Positions 48,772 to 57,782 of a stretch of 64,000 nucleotides of DNA are shown here, one piece after another. The DNA is taken from positions 62,001 through 126,000 of the forward strand of contig NZ_QNTQ01000013.1 of NCBI RefSeq assembly GCF_003298775.1. The letters are read 5' to 3'. Source of the DNA: Rhodosalinus halophilus. Its GTDB lineage: Bacteria; Pseudomonadota; Alphaproteobacteria; Rhodobacterales; Rhodobacteraceae. The position numbers and the translations under genes were made by a program. The notes under the pieces were generated by a model that saw only the letters and a list, made by a program, of their open reading frames with translations, was not told the DNA's origin and made no database searches. The number at the start of each line of letters is the position of its first letter. Within the stretch, counting starts at the first letter, position 1.

Positions 48772-49080
48772 ATGAAACCCGACCTCGAAAACATGTCGCG
48801 AGACGAATTGCTTCAGCTGAAGGCGGACATCGACCGCGCGCTGGAGAGCCTGGAGACGCGCCGCAAGGCCGAAGCGCTCAAGGCTGCTGAAGATGCCGCG
48901 CGCAAGTACGGCTTCTCCTTGCAGGAGCTCAAGGAGGTCGGCGGCAAGCGCACCAAGGGCGTGCCCCGCTATCGCAACCCCAAGAACCCGAGTCAGACCT
49001 GGACCGGGAAGGGCCGCAAGCCCAAATGGGTGCTGGAAGCGCTCGACGAGGGCATTCCCATGGAAAAGATGGAAATCTGA
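48772..49080 (+). CDS. hvrA: H-NS-family regulator, HvrA type
   Basis: A 102-residue nucleoid-associated protein: a coiled-coil N-terminus (MSRDELLQLKADIDRALESL onward) and the H-NS DNA-binding core TWTGKGRKPKWV. The length equals HvrA of Rhodobacter capsulatus, a regulator of photosynthesis and nitrogen genes in response to light and redox. Its role here is inferred from the family only. ATG 48772 is preceded by AGAAAAGA. The 179-base upstream gap is AT-richer than average and has no clear promoter. Confidence 0.88.
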   Translation: MKPDLENMSRDELLQLKADIDRALESLETRRKAEALKAAEDAARKYGFSLQELKEVGGKRTKGVPRYRNPKNPSQTWTGKGRKPKWVLEALDEGIPMEKMEI

Positions 49081-49089
49081 AAGGGCGGC

Positions 49090-49368
49090 ATGACGGAAAA
49101 GGCGGTCGCGGTCCGCGTCGCCGGCCGGGTGCAGGGGGTGTCCTTCCGTGCCTGGACGCAGGCCGAAGCCGAGGCGTTGGGACTCGACGGATGGGTGCGC
49201 AACGCCGCCGACGGCAGCGTGGAGGCGCATCTGCAGGGTCCGGCGGATGCCGTCGAGGCGATGTTGCGCCGCTTACGCGAGGGCCCGTCCGCAGCCCGCG
49301 TGACGCACGTGCTCACTGAGACCGCGGAGCCCGTCTCGGGCCTCGGCGGCTTCACCGTCCGCGGCTGA
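49090..49368 (+). CDS. acyP: Acylphosphatase
   Basis: A 92-residue small phosphatase hydrolysing carboxyl-phosphate bonds. The signature [20 protein letters not shown] has the catalytic arginine, and [18 protein letters not shown] has the catalytic asparagine. It lies nine bases after hvrA and 22 before deoD; the three genes may form one transcript. Confidence 0.93.
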   Translation: MTEKAVAVRVAGRVQGVSFRAWTQAEAEALGLDGWVRNAADGSVEAHLQGPADAVEAMLRRLREGPSAARVTHVLTETAEPVSGLGGFTVRG

Positions 49369-49390
49369 CGCCGCAGAGAACAGGCAGCCC

Positions 49391-50095
49391 ATGACCATTC
49401 ATATCGGCGCACGGCCCGGCGACATCGCCGAGACCGTGCTCATGCCCGGCGATCCCTACCGCGCCCGCTGGGCGGCGGAGCGGTTTCTCGAGGCGCCTCG
49501 CCTGGTCAACGAGGTGCGCGGGATGCTTGGCTACACCGGCACCTGGCGGGGACACCCGGTAACGTTCCACGGCTCGGGCATGGGGATGCCCTCGCTGTCG
49601 ATCTATGCCAACGAGCTGATCCGCGACTACGGCGCGCGCAGGCTGATCCGCATCGGCTCCTGCGGGGCGATGCAGGCGGGCGTGAAGCTGCGTGATCTGA
49701 TCCTCGCGATGACGGCCTCGACGCTCTCGACCCCCTCGCGCGGGATCTTCCGCGAGCTGCAGTTCGCGCCCTGCGCCGACTGGGGCCTGCTGCGTGCCGC
49801 GGCCTCGGCGGCCGAAGCGAAGGGCGCCCCCTATCACGCCGGCGGCATCTATTCCTCGGACGTCTTCTACGACGAGCGCCCGGACCTGAACGACGCCATG
49901 ACGCGCCACGGCGTGCTGGCGGTCGAGATGGAGGCGGCCGAACTCTACACCGTTGCCGCCCGCCACGGCGCCAGCGCGCTCGCCGTGCTCACCGTCTCGG
50001 ACCACCTGCTGACGGGCGAGGCGCTGAGCAGCGAAGAACGCGAGACAGGCTTCGAGGCGATGGTCGAGGTCGCGCTGGAGGCCGCCTTCGCCTGA
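49391..50095 (+). CDS. deoD: Purine-nucleoside phosphorylase, DeoD type
   Basis: Hexameric phosphorylase releasing the base and (deoxy)ribose-1-phosphate from purine nucleosides. It has 234 residues with [25 protein letters not shown] at the N-terminus, [25 protein letters not shown], and [13 protein letters not shown] with VSDHL (catalytic Asp). The motif set is standard for DeoD. It is last of the hvrA-acyP-deoD run and convergent with the DUF1989 gene. Confidence 0.94.
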   Translation: MTIHIGARPGDIAETVLMPGDPYRARWAAERFLEAPRLVNEVRGMLGYTGTWRGHPVTFHGSGMGMPSLSIYANELIRDYGARRLIRIGSCGAMQAGVKLRDLILAMTASTLSTPSRGIFRELQFAPCADWGLLRAAASAAEAKGAPYHAGGIYSSDVFYDERPDLNDAMTRHGVLAVEMEAAELYTVAARHGASALAVLTVSDHLLTGEALSSEERETGFEAMVEVALEAAFA

Positions 50096-50098
50096 CCG

Positions 50099-50950
50099 TC
50101 AGAGCCCGTGGCTCCGGTCGTAGGGGTTGCGCTCGGGCGGCTGCCAGCCCTCCAGCGCGCCCTCGGCGGGCGCGAAGACCTCCACAAGCAGCGGAAAGCA
50201 GGCGGCGGCGTCGCTGGAATGCTCCGCCGAGCAGTCGCCGCCGGGGCAGGCGCTGAGCGCGCCCAGGAGGTCGATCTCGGCGAAGAACTCCAGGTGATCG
50301 CCGGGGCGCACCGGGCTGGCCTTCATGAAATACTGCCCCGTGTCGCGCGTGAAGCCCGTGCACATGAAGACGTTGAGCACGTCGTGCACATGGCCCTCCG
50401 CCTCTGCGGGCGGCATCCCGACCTCTTCGGCCAGCGCCCGCGTCAGGTTCGAGTGGCAGCAGTGGTGGTAGGCGTCCCCGCCCGAGAGCAGCGCGTGGGT
50501 GTAGGGATCGCAGCGCGTGCCGATCACGTCGTGCACCCGGCCCCCGAAATCGTCCGTGCCGTACCAGTCGAGCGTGTCCTCGACGATGGTGGCCAACGGC
50601 CGGAGATGGGGGAAGGCCGACCACATCCGGTCGCCGATGCCGAGGTGCGTGCCGTGCAGCGCGCGCGTCTTTCCGGAATAGAACCGCTCGGAGAGATCGG
50701 CCGCGTTCCACAGGTTCAGGTCGCCAACCTGCGGCCCCTCGACGCTGGTGATGCGGAAGAACTGCCCGGCGCCCACGCGAAAGCAGCGTGCCTCGCGGGG
50801 CGGCACCGTCACCTCGGCGATCCTTTCGGCCGTCGCGCGCGCGGCGCGGTAGAGCGCCAGGTCGGGTGACGCCAGCGTCTCGTCGGGATAGGCGATCACC
50901 GGCGCCACGGCGCGGCGGGCATCGGCATCATCGGGGGCCGGTCGGGACAT
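50099..50950 (-). CDS. Urea-carboxylase-associated family protein (DUF1989)
   Basis: A 283-residue DUF1989 protein. Family signatures include VPPREARCFRVGAGQFFRIT, GDLNLWNA, TLHGTHLG-like LHGTHLGIGDRMWS, DVIGTRCDPYTHALL, HHCCHSNL, HVHDVLNVFMCTGFT and FEEVDLL-like FFAEIDLLGAL. Members occur in pairs with urea/guanidine carboxylase or as amidohydrolase-like enzymes; this copy is single, without a carboxylase nearby. Substrate cannot be assigned. It lies downstream of a 47-residue ORF on the same strand. Start ATG 50950. Confidence 0.85.
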   Translation of the reverse strand: MSRPAPDDADARRAVAPVIAYPDETLASPDLALYRAARATAERIAEVTVPPREARCFRVGAGQFFRITSVEGPQVGDLNLWNAADLSERFYSGKTRALHGTHLGIGDRMWSAFPHLRPLATIVEDTLDWYGTDDFGGRVHDVIGTRCDPYTHALLSGGDAYHHCCHSNLTRALAEEVGMPPAEAEGHVHDVLNVFMCTGFTRDTGQYFMKASPVRPGDHLEFFAEIDLLGALSACPGGDCSAEHSSDAAACFPLLVEVFAPAEGALEGWQPPERNPYDRSHGL

Positions 50951-51012
50951 GGGCGCGCTCCTCAATGGACGGCTGCACCCTGCCCCGCCCGGCCGCCGGA
51001 GAAAAGCCCGGC

Positions 51013-51156
51013 TCAGGCAGCGTCGGGCAGGTCGTAGCCACCCGGCGCGGCCGGCGCCACGGGGTGCGGCGGCATCTCGAAATACGCCCAGGCGTCTTCC
51101 AGGATCTTCAGCGCCTCGGCGGCGTGGTCGGCGGGGGCCTTCATCTGCTCGGTCAT
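51013..51156 (-). CDS. Predicted 47-residue protein between ZIP and DUF1989 genes
   Basis: A short open frame encoding MTEQMKAPADHAAEALKILE, a segment DAWAYFEMPPHPVAP and the ending GGYDLPDAA. Codon third positions are strongly GC-rich, as in neighbouring genes, and the amphipathic N-terminal helix looks protein-like. A hairpin (51165-51201) lies just before the ATG, and the ribosome site is weak. It could be a leader peptide for the DUF1989 gene 62 bases downstream, or an independent small protein. Confidence 0.45.
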   Translation of the reverse strand: MTEQMKAPADHAAEALKILEDAWAYFEMPPHPVAPAAPGGYDLPDAA

Positions 51157-51164
51157 TGTATCGG

Positions 51165-51201
51165 TCTTTCGGTCGGGGGAATCCTCCCTTGGCCCGAAAG
51201 A
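51165..51201 (-). promoter_or_regulatory. Leader hairpin before the 47-residue ORF
   Basis: Perfect 8-bp stem TCTTTCGG / CCGAAAGA enclosing a smaller GGGA / TCCC stem, ending nine bases before the ATG at 51156. A GGAGG run is enclosed in the inner part, so it could be masked. It could be an RNA regulatory element; I could not match it to a known riboswitch. Confidence 0.4.
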
Positions 51202-51282
51202 TAGACACGCGATCGGCTAACCGCACCGCACAGGGTTGCATTCTCGGATTGCGCCCCGCGCAAGTTCCGCCACGGCACGCGC

Positions 51283-52005
51283 TCAGGCGACGAGCAGGTG
51301 CCCGCCAAGCCCCAGCGCGAAGCCGCCCACGGCGCCGAGAGGCGGCAGCCAGTCGCCCGGCGCCTTCGCCTGCGGAGCGATGTCCTGGAAGATCAGATAG
51401 AGAATGCCGCCGGATGCGACGAGCATGATGGCCCCCAGGACGGCGGGCAGGTCGGCGAGGACGAAGAGCCCGAGCGCGGCCGCCCCCGGCCCCACGAGCG
51501 CGAGCGCGGTGAAGAGCGCCACGACCCGCCGGGGCGGCTGATGCCGAGCCGATTCGATCTCGTTGAACGCCGCGTAGCCCTCCGGGAGGTTCTGCAGGAA
51601 GATCAGCCCGGCCAGCAGCACCGCCGTTCCCATGTCGATCGCGAGGAGCGCGCCGAGGGCTGCCGCCTCGGGCAGGTAGTCCAGAAGCATCGCCAGGAGC
51701 TGCGCCCCCGCCCCGCCATGCGCCTCCACGGCGCGGTCCACGAAGAAGAAGAGCACTCCGCCCAGCAGAAGGAACAGCACGGCCTGCCACGCGGCAAGAT
51801 CCTCCGAGCCGTCCGGCACCAGGACGAGCGCGACGGCAGACAGCAGCGCCCCGCCGCCGAACGCCGTGACACCGTGGCGGAGGCGCCGTTCGATCCAGGG
51901 GTCGTCGATGTGCTCGCCCAGCGCCATCAGCGCGCCGAGCGGCATGGCGAGCCCGGCGCCACCCGCGAGCAGCAGCGCGGGAAGAAGCGGCGCCGCGCCC
52001 TCCAT
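51283..52005 (-). CDS. ZIP-family membrane protein with altered metal site
   Basis: A 240-residue protein with about eight membrane segments and the ZIP-family pattern. The signature normally reading HNxPEG is QNLPEGYAAFNE (near residue 150), so the metal-coordinating histidine is glutamine; GAIMLVASGGILYLIFQDIA is the later family helix, also without histidine. It may therefore not transport zinc in the usual way. It ends the sdh side of this strand: its start lies one base after the sdhB stop, which suggests cotranscription with the sdh operon. Confidence 0.75.
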   Translation of the reverse strand: MEGAAPLLPALLLAGGAGLAMPLGALMALGEHIDDPWIERRLRHGVTAFGGGALLSAVALVLVPDGSEDLAAWQAVLFLLLGGVLFFFVDRAVEAHGGAGAQLLAMLLDYLPEAAALGALLAIDMGTAVLLAGLIFLQNLPEGYAAFNEIESARHQPPRRVVALFTALALVGPGAAALGLFVLADLPAVLGAIMLVASGGILYLIFQDIAPQAKAPGDWLPPLGAVGGFALGLGGHLLVA

Positions 52006-52006
52006 C

Positions 52007-52786
52007 CTAGACCGCGCGTTCGACCATCATCTTCTTGATGTTGGCGATCGCCTTTGCCGGGTTCAGCCCCTTGGGGCAGGTCTTGGCGCAGTTCATGATG
52101 GTGTGGCAGCGGTAGAGCTTGAACGGGTCCTCGAGGTCGTCCAGCCGCTCTCCGGTCGCCTCGTCGCGGCTGTCGATGATCCAGCGGTAGGCGTGCAGCA
52201 GCGCCGCGGGCCCGAGGTAGCGGTCGCCGTTCCACCAGTAGGAGGGGCAGGCCGTCGAGCAGCAGGCGCACATCACGCATTCGTAGAGCCCGTCGAGCTT
52301 CTCGCGGTCCTCGATCGACTGGCGCCATTCCGTGGCCGGCGTGTTCGACTTCGTCTCCAGCCAGGGCATCACCGCCTCGTGCTGGGCGTAGAAGTGGGTG
52401 AGGTCGGGAATCAGATCCTTGACCACCGGCATGTGCGGCAGCGGATAGATCTTCACGTCGCCCTTGATCTCGTCCATGCCGTAGATGCAGGCCAGCGTGT
52501 TGATCCCGTCGATGTTCATCGCGCAGGAGCCGCAGATCCCCTCGCGGCAGGAGCGGCGGAAGGTGAGCGTGGGGTCGATCTCGTTCTTGATCTTGATCAG
52601 CGCGTCCAGAACCATCGGCCCGCAGTCGTCCATGTCCACCCAGTAGGTGTCGACGCGCGGGTTCTCGCCGTCGTCCGGGTTCCAGCGATAGATCTGGAAC
52701 TTGCGCAGGTTGGTCGCGCCCTCCGGCTTCGGCCAGGTCTTGCCGGTGCGGATCTTGGAGTTCTTCGGCAGGGTGAACTGAACCAT
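52007..52786 (-). CDS. sdhB: Succinate dehydrogenase iron-sulfur subunit
   Basis: Electron-transfer subunit of complex II, 259 residues. The 2Fe-2S cluster ligands are in [16 protein letters not shown] and a following C; the 4Fe-4S and 3Fe-4S ligands are in [13 protein letters not shown] and [19 protein letters not shown]. It follows sdhA by 13 bases in sdhCDAB. Confidence 0.97.
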   Translation of the reverse strand: MVQFTLPKNSKIRTGKTWPKPEGATNLRKFQIYRWNPDDGENPRVDTYWVDMDDCGPMVLDALIKIKNEIDPTLTFRRSCREGICGSCAMNIDGINTLACIYGMDEIKGDVKIYPLPHMPVVKDLIPDLTHFYAQHEAVMPWLETKSNTPATEWRQSIEDREKLDGLYECVMCACCSTACPSYWWNGDRYLGPAALLHAYRWIIDSRDEATGERLDDLEDPFKLYRCHTIMNCAKTCPKGLNPAKAIANIKKMMVERAV

Positions 52787-52799
52787 CTCGGTCGCCTCC

Positions 52800-54605
52800 T
52801 CAGTAGACCCGCGCCTTGGGCGCGATGCGCTTCAGGTCGATGCCGCCCTCGTTGTGGCCCATAAGCGGGTTCAGATGGACCGGGCGGTAGTCGAGGCGGA
52901 AGTCGCTGCCTTCCACCCAGGCGAGGGTGTGCTTGCGCCATTCCTGGTCGTCGCGCTCGGGGAAGTCCTCGTGGGCATGCGCGCCGCGGCTTTCCTTGCG
53001 CGCCTCGGCGCTCGCGATGGTCGCCAGCGCGTTGGGCATCAGGTTGGTCAGCTCCAGCGTCTCCATCAGGTCCGAGTTCCAGATCAGCGAACGGTCGGTG
53101 ACGGAGAGATCGTCGAGCTTGCCGGCGATCGCGGTCATCTTGTCGAGGCCCTGCTTCAACGTCTCTTCCGTGCGGAAGACGGCCGCGTCCTCCTGCATGG
53201 TCTTCTGCATCTCGAGGCGCAGTTCCGCCGTGGGCGTGCCGCCCTTGGCGTGACGCAGCCCGTCGAAGCGGTCCAGCGCCTCCTCGATCGCCGAGGCCTT
53301 GGGCACCGGCACCGGCGTGCCCTTCTCGACGACCTCGCTCGCCCGGATGGCGGCGGCGCGGCCGAAGACCACCAGATCGATGAGCGAGTTGGAGCCCAGA
53401 CGGTTCGCCCCGTGCACGCTGGCGCAGCCGGCCTCGCCCACGGCCATGAGGCCGGGCGCGATCGCGTCCGGGTCGTCCGCGGTCGGGTTCAGCACCTCGC
53501 CCCAGTAGTTCGTCGGGATGCCGCCCATGTTGTAGTGCACCGTGGGCAGAACCGGGATCGGCTCCTTGGTGACGTCAACGCCGGCGAAGATGCGCGCGGA
53601 CTCCGAGATTCCCGGCAGCCGCTCGGCCAGCGTCTCGGGCGGCAGGTGGTTGAGGTGCAGGTGGATGTGGTCCTTGTTCGGCCCCACGCCCCGGCCCTCG
53701 CGGATCTCTATGGTCATGCAGCGGCTGACCACGTCGCGGGAGGCGAGATCCTTGTAGGTGGGCGCGTAGCGCTCCATGAAGCGCTCGCCCTCGGAGTTCG
53801 TGAGATAGCCGCCCTCGCCGCGGGCGCCCTCGGTGATGAGGCAGCCCGAGCCGTAGATGCCGGTGGGGTGGAACTGAACGAATTCCATGTCCTGCAGCGG
53901 CAGGCCGGCGCGGGCGATCATGCCGCCGCCGTCGCCGGTGCAGGTATGCGCCGAGGTCGCCGAGAAATAGGCGCGGCCGTAGCCGCCGGTCGCCAGCACC
54001 ACCATCTTCGCGGCGAAGACATGCATGGTGCCGTCGTCCAGCCGCCAGCACAGCACGCCCTCGCAGCGGCCGTCGTCGCTCATCAGCAGGTCGATGGCGA
54101 AATACTCGATGAAGAACTCGGCCTTCTGCTTGAGGCTCTGGCCGTAGAGCGTGTGCAGGATCGCATGACCCGTGCGGTCGGCGGCGGCGCAGGTGCGCTG
54201 CACGGGCGGCCCCTCGCCGAACTCGGTGGTGTGCCCGCCGAAGGGCCGCTGATAGATCTTGCCCTGTTCGGTGCGCGAGAAGGGCACGCCGTAGTGCTCG
54301 AGCTCGTAGACCGCCTTCGGCGCCTCACGGGCGAGGTATTCCATCGCGTCCACGTCGCCCAGCCAGTCGGAGCCCTTCACCGTGTCGTACATGTGCCACT
54401 GCCAGTGGTCGGGGCCCATGTTGCCGAGGGAGGCGGCGATGCCGCCCTGCGCCGCCACGGTGTGCGACCGGGTCGGAAAGACCTTGGTGACGCAGGCGGT
54501 GCGCAGGCCCTGCTCGGCCATGCCCAGCGTCGCGCGCAGGCCCGATCCCCCGGCGCCCACCACGACCACGTCGTAGACATGCGTTTCGTATTCGTATGCG
54601 GCCAT
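52800..54605 (-). CDS. sdhA: Succinate dehydrogenase flavoprotein subunit
   Basis: Catalytic FAD subunit of complex II, 601 residues. The dinucleotide motif is [20 protein letters not shown]; the covalent FAD histidine is in SHTVAAQGG; substrate and catalytic residues are in [39 protein letters not shown] is the other FAD-domain signature. The C-terminus ends RIAPKARVY. It follows sdhD by 18 bases. Confidence 0.97.
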   Translation of the reverse strand: MAAYEYETHVYDVVVVGAGGSGLRATLGMAEQGLRTACVTKVFPTRSHTVAAQGGIAASLGNMGPDHWQWHMYDTVKGSDWLGDVDAMEYLAREAPKAVYELEHYGVPFSRTEQGKIYQRPFGGHTTEFGEGPPVQRTCAAADRTGHAILHTLYGQSLKQKAEFFIEYFAIDLLMSDDGRCEGVLCWRLDDGTMHVFAAKMVVLATGGYGRAYFSATSAHTCTGDGGGMIARAGLPLQDMEFVQFHPTGIYGSGCLITEGARGEGGYLTNSEGERFMERYAPTYKDLASRDVVSRCMTIEIREGRGVGPNKDHIHLHLNHLPPETLAERLPGISESARIFAGVDVTKEPIPVLPTVHYNMGGIPTNYWGEVLNPTADDPDAIAPGLMAVGEAGCASVHGANRLGSNSLIDLVVFGRAAAIRASEVVEKGTPVPVPKASAIEEALDRFDGLRHAKGGTPTAELRLEMQKTMQEDAAVFRTEETLKQGLDKMTAIAGKLDDLSVTDRSLIWNSDLMETLELTNLMPNALATIASAEARKESRGAHAHEDFPERDDQEWRKHTLAWVEGSDFRLDYRPVHLNPLMGHNEGGIDLKRIAPKARVY

Positions 54606-54623
54606 GCTCGGTCTCCGGTCCTT

Positions 54624-54995
54624 TCAGAGGGCGATCTTCGCAACGGCGAAGATGCCGGTCGCGGCGGCGGCGTAGGCGAGGCAGATCGCCAGCACGATCA
54701 GCACCTTCTGCCGCGTGCCATGCACGTAGTCCTCGATCATGGTCTGAACACCGCCGCGGAAATGGATGAAGCCCACGAGGAAGGTCAGGATCGCCACGAT
54801 CGCCGGGAAAGGCCGCTGATAGTAGGCGATCACCTCTTCATGGGTGCCGCCCAGCGCCTGCCCGAAGGTGAAGACGAAGGCGGGGATCAGCCCGATCAGC
54901 GCCGCGGAGGAGACGATCATGCTCCAGTGATGCTCGGTGCCGGACTTGGCGGCGCCCAGTCCCTCGGCACGTTTGCGGGCGGTGAGAATGCGCAT
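54624..54995 (-). CDS. sdhD: Succinate dehydrogenase membrane anchor subunit D
   Basis: A 123-residue anchor with three membrane helices (about 28-50, 58-80 and 98-120). The N-terminus RILTARKRAEGLGAAKSGTE and the segment HWSMIVSSAALIGLIP are typical of the alphaproteobacterial subunit. It helps bind heme b and quinone. It is second in sdhCDAB, 11 bases after sdhC. Confidence 0.92.
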   Translation of the reverse strand: MRILTARKRAEGLGAAKSGTEHHWSMIVSSAALIGLIPAFVFTFGQALGGTHEEVIAYYQRPFPAIVAILTFLVGFIHFRGGVQTMIEDYVHGTRQKVLIVLAICLAYAAAATGIFAVAKIAL

Positions 54996-55006
54996 CAGCC
55001 TCTCCC

Positions 55007-55390
55007 TCAGATCACGAGAACGGTGAAGATCGTCAGCAGCACCGAGCCGCCGATCATGATGTAGCCCATTGTGTAGCTGGACTTCAGATCGAGCCCGCGG
55101 CCCGAATCCCAGATCAGGTGCCGGATGCCGCCGAGACTGTGATACCAGAGCGCCCAGAGCGACAGGAAGAGCACGATGTCGCCGAACCAGCTGCGCAGAA
55201 CCGCGTCGGCGGTGGCGAAATGCTCGGGGCCCGTCGCCGCGGCGAGCAGCCACCACACGACCATGAGCGCGCCCACGATCAGGCCGTTGCCGGTGATTCG
55301 CACGAAGATCGAGGTCACCGAGGTGAGCTGCGGGCGATACACCTGAAGATGGGGCGAGAGCGGGCGGTTGCCTCTGTTGACGTCTGCCAT
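55007..55390 (-). CDS. sdhC: Succinate dehydrogenase cytochrome b556 subunit C
   Basis: A 127-residue membrane subunit beginning MADVNRGNRPLSPHLQVYRP, then a SIFVRITGNGLI quinone-site segment and WYHSLGGIRHLIWD, where a histidine ligates heme b. Three membrane helices. It is the first gene of sdhCDAB, with a tandem GTGATCAC element centred about 119 and 140 bases upstream of its ATG. Confidence 0.93.
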   Translation of the reverse strand: MADVNRGNRPLSPHLQVYRPQLTSVTSIFVRITGNGLIVGALMVVWWLLAAATGPEHFATADAVLRSWFGDIVLFLSLWALWYHSLGGIRHLIWDSGRGLDLKSSYTMGYIMIGGSVLLTIFTVLVI

Positions 55391-55417
55391 GGCATGTCCT
55401 TTCGGTCTCCGGCCACG

Positions 55418-55445
55418 GTGATAGCGCATTTGGCGGCGCTGTCAC
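55418..55445 (-). promoter_or_regulatory. Candidate sdhC promoter
   Basis: On the minus strand GTGACA (55445-55440), a 16-base spacer, and TATCAC (55423-55418), about 28 bases before the sdhC ATG. Prediction from consensus; the tandem palindromes would sit about 95-123 bases upstream of the transcription start. Confidence 0.35.
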
Positions 55446-55503
55446 CCGTCGAGTGCGGTGAACCGCGCGGATTTTTCGCGGCACGGCCAGTTTTCCCCGA
55501 TTT

Positions 55504-55534
55504 CGTGATCACACATTTCGCAGCTGTGATCACA
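55504..55534 (-). promoter_or_regulatory. Tandem GTGATCAC operator of the sdh operon
   Basis: Two copies of the 8-bp palindrome GTGATCAC (55505-55512 and 55526-55533), 13 bases apart and 21 bp centre to centre, so on the same face of the helix. The identical arrangement lies before sucC at 62873-62901. It is between the DUF1194 stop and sdhC. The regulator is unknown. Confidence 0.65.
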
Positions 55535-55540
55535 TCAGGC

Positions 55541-56218
55541 TCAAGGTGACGCTTCCAGCTCCGAGATCTGCCGGACCGTCTCGCGGATCAGTTTTTGACG
55601 GATGCGTTCGGGGTATTCCTCGAAGCCGTTCGCGGTCACGACGAAGGCGCCCTCGCCAGTGATCACGTTTTCCCAGTACCAGGCCGTCAGCTCCGGCTCG
55701 TCGCCCTCGATCACCAGGGCGTTGACCGTTATTCCCGCCGCGGCGAGGCGCGAACGGATCTCGGCGGGCGGGACGCCTTCGTTCGAGCGCCCGTCGCCGG
55801 AGACGTCGATCACCTTGCGCCGGCACTCGTGGACCTGCGCCATCTCGGAAAGCCCGACCTCCAGCGCCTCGCCGACCGCGGTGGAGAAGTTGCGCCAGAT
55901 CCGCGCCTCGCGCGCCACCCGTTCGGCCAGGGCATCGGCGGCCGCGAAATCCGCGATGCGGGTCCAGGGCATGGTCACGCGCTGCCGGCCGGTGCCGGTC
56001 CACTGCATCAAGGCGACGTGCGCCTCGGCGCGCACCAGCGCCTCGGCCACCAGCCCGTCGCGCAGCGCCGCCGCCAGCCCGTCGCGCTGGATGCGCCAGT
56101 CGTCCTCGTCCACCGACCCCGAGACATCGACGGCGAGCAGGAGGGCCAGATCGCAGGCCGCGACAGGTGCCGGACGCGACAGGAGACCAGCGAGCAAGAG
56201 TGCGAAAACCGCGCGCAT
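55541..56218 (-). CDS. DUF1194 / von Willebrand A-like secreted protein
   Basis: A 225-residue protein with a signal peptide (MRAVFALLLAGLLSRPAPVA) and a vWA-type domain: MIDAS-like DVSGSVDEDDW near residues 30-40 and DVSGDGRSNEGV later. DUF1194 proteins of this kind are common in Rhodobacterales and are probably periplasmic; their function is not known to me. It lies directly upstream of the sdh control region. Confidence 0.82.
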   Translation of the reverse strand: MRAVFALLLAGLLSRPAPVAACDLALLLAVDVSGSVDEDDWRIQRDGLAAALRDGLVAEALVRAEAHVALMQWTGTGRQRVTMPWTRIADFAAADALAERVAREARIWRNFSTAVGEALEVGLSEMAQVHECRRKVIDVSGDGRSNEGVPPAEIRSRLAAAGITVNALVIEGDEPELTAWYWENVITGEGAFVVTANGFEEYPERIRQKLIRETVRQISELEASP

Positions 56219-56254
56219 GCCTCACCATAGCACGTCGCCTGCGCGCCGCGGCCC

Positions 56255-56662
56255 CTACATTGCCGCGAGCACGCCGCCCAGAACGACGAGGCCTGTCAGC
56301 ACGGCCGCCGGGCGCCAGGGCGTGCGCACGCCGGTCCGGCGCTCCGCCTGCCACGCGACGACGCCGGCCGGCACGCCCGCCACGAGGGCCATGCCGGTGG
56401 CGATCGCCGCCGCCTGCGCCGAGCCGGCCAGCACCGGCCCCGCGGCGAGCGCGCCCACACCCAGCGCGACCGACAGGAATGCCGCGCCGATGATGACGTA
56501 GAGCGCGCGAAAGAGGTGCCGCACCGGCGCGATGTCGTCCATGCCGTCATGCGACAGGATCTGCCGGTGATAGTCGGCCGGCGCCGGGCCGAAGAGATAC
56601 TTCGCCGCCAGCGCGGCCAGCCCCAGCGCAGCCAGTCCGAAAAGCGCTGCCGTGATCTGCAT
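56255..56662 (-). CDS. Small four-helix membrane protein
   Basis: A 135-residue protein with four predicted membrane segments (about 3-24, 50-75, 78-102 and 114-134). A polar loop, FGPAPADYHRQILSHDGMDD, joins the first two; FRALYVIIGAAFLSVALGVG follows. No family recognised. It lies 66 bases after the mch stop on the same strand and could be the last gene of the mcl2-nnrU-DUF1737-mch run. Confidence 0.6.
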   Translation of the reverse strand: MQITAALFGLAALGLAALAAKYLFGPAPADYHRQILSHDGMDDIAPVRHLFRALYVIIGAAFLSVALGVGALAAGPVLAGSAQAAAIATGMALVAGVPAGVVAWQAERRTGVRTPWRPAAVLTGLVVLGGVLAAM

Positions 56663-56728
56663 CGCTGCCCCCTTCCCCTGAATACGAAAGAGGGTAGCAC
56701 GAAAACGCGAAAGAACGGAGCACGCCCG

Positions 56729-57781
56729 TCAGACCGGCATGAGCGCCCAGTAATCGAGGTCGAGCAGGACATGCGGCAAGTACTTGCCGTCCTCGCCCTT
56801 CAGCGTGAAGGGCTCGCCGCCCTTGGTCGCCACGAGCCGCAGCCGGATCGCGCCCACGCCGGGCGCGCGGGTCTCTGCCTTGTCCAGCACTTCGGACCAG
56901 GCGCGCACGGTGTCGCCGGCGAAGCAGGGGTTGGCGTGCGCGCCCGCGTTGATGCCCGCGATCATCTGCGCGTTGGCGAGGCCATTGAACGACAGCGCGC
57001 GCGCCATGCTGATGACGTGCCCGCCGTAGATCAGCCGCTTGCCGTCGGCGCGCGGGGTGGCGTCGAAATGCGTCTTGGAGGTGTTCTGCCACAGGCGCGT
57101 GGCCATCATGTGCTCGGCCTCTTCCAGCGTGACGCCGTCCACGTGGTCGATCACCTCGCCCACCTCGTAGTCCGACAGGCGATGCGGCTCGCCCGCGAGG
57201 CCGAAGTCGTATTGCGTGAAATCGAGCCCCGCGGGAATCACCAGATCCTCCGCCGCGACATGCGGCGCGAGGTCGGGCACCACCGCCTCGGGCGCCGGGG
57301 CCTCCGGGTCGCGCTTGCGCACCATGACCCAGCGCTTGAACTCCATCACCGGCAGCCCGTGCTGGTTGAAGCCAGTGGTGCGCACGTAGACGACGCCGGT
57401 CTTGCCGGAACTGTTCTGCTTGAGCCCGATCACCTCGGACGAGGCGCGCAGCGTGTCGCCCGCATAGACGGGCCGCAGCCAGCGCGCCTCGGCGTAGCCG
57501 AGGTTCGCCACCGCGTTGAGCGAGATGTCGGGCACCGACTTGCCGAAGACCACGTGAAAGGCCATCAGGTCGTCCACCGGGCTCGCCGGCAGGCCGCAGA
57601 CCCGCGCGAACTCGTCCGAGGAATAGAGCGCGTGCCGCGCCGGGTAGAGCGCGTGGTAGAGCGCCCGCTCGCCGCCCGAGATCGTGCGCGGCACGGCGTG
57701 GGGGATCACCTCCCCCACCGTGTAGTCCTCGAAGAAGCGGCCGGGGTTCGTCTTGACGCGCGGCGTCTTGTCCTTGGGCAT
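56729..57781 (-). CDS. mch: Mesaconyl-CoA hydratase (beta-methylmalyl-CoA dehydratase)
   Basis: Hydrates mesaconyl-C1-CoA to beta-methylmalyl-CoA in the ethylmalonyl-CoA pathway. It has 350 residues with two MaoC-like hot-dog domains: N-terminal GRFFEDYTVGEVIPHAVPRT and a second starting near FTQYDFGLAGEPHRLSDYEV. SKTHFDATPRADGKRLIYGG matches the family catalytic region. Length and N-terminus fit the Rhodobacter enzyme. It lies one base after the DUF1737 stop, in a run with mcl2. Confidence 0.92.
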   Translation of the reverse strand: MPKDKTPRVKTNPGRFFEDYTVGEVIPHAVPRTISGGERALYHALYPARHALYSSDEFARVCGLPASPVDDLMAFHVVFGKSVPDISLNAVANLGYAEARWLRPVYAGDTLRASSEVIGLKQNSSGKTGVVYVRTTGFNQHGLPVMEFKRWVMVRKRDPEAPAPEAVVPDLAPHVAAEDLVIPAGLDFTQYDFGLAGEPHRLSDYEVGEVIDHVDGVTLEEAEHMMATRLWQNTSKTHFDATPRADGKRLIYGGHVISMARALSFNGLANAQMIAGINAGAHANPCFAGDTVRAWSEVLDKAETRAPGVGAIRLRLVATKGGEPFTLKGEDGKYLPHVLLDLDYWALMPV

Positions 57782-57782
57782 C

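Noticed and set aside
51240-51282. Possible sigma54 promoter (TGGC...TTGC) upstream of the 47-residue ORF
   Set aside because: The GG-GC spacing is two bases too short for a -24/-12 promoter.
51157-51282. Guanidine riboswitch before the DUF1989 gene
   Set aside because: The hairpin loops lack the ACGR motifs of guanidine-II and the conserved core of guanidine-I.
55659-55666. A third GTGATCAC, inside the DUF1194 gene
   Set aside because: Single copy, within coding sequence for VITGE, without the 21-bp partner; treated as chance.
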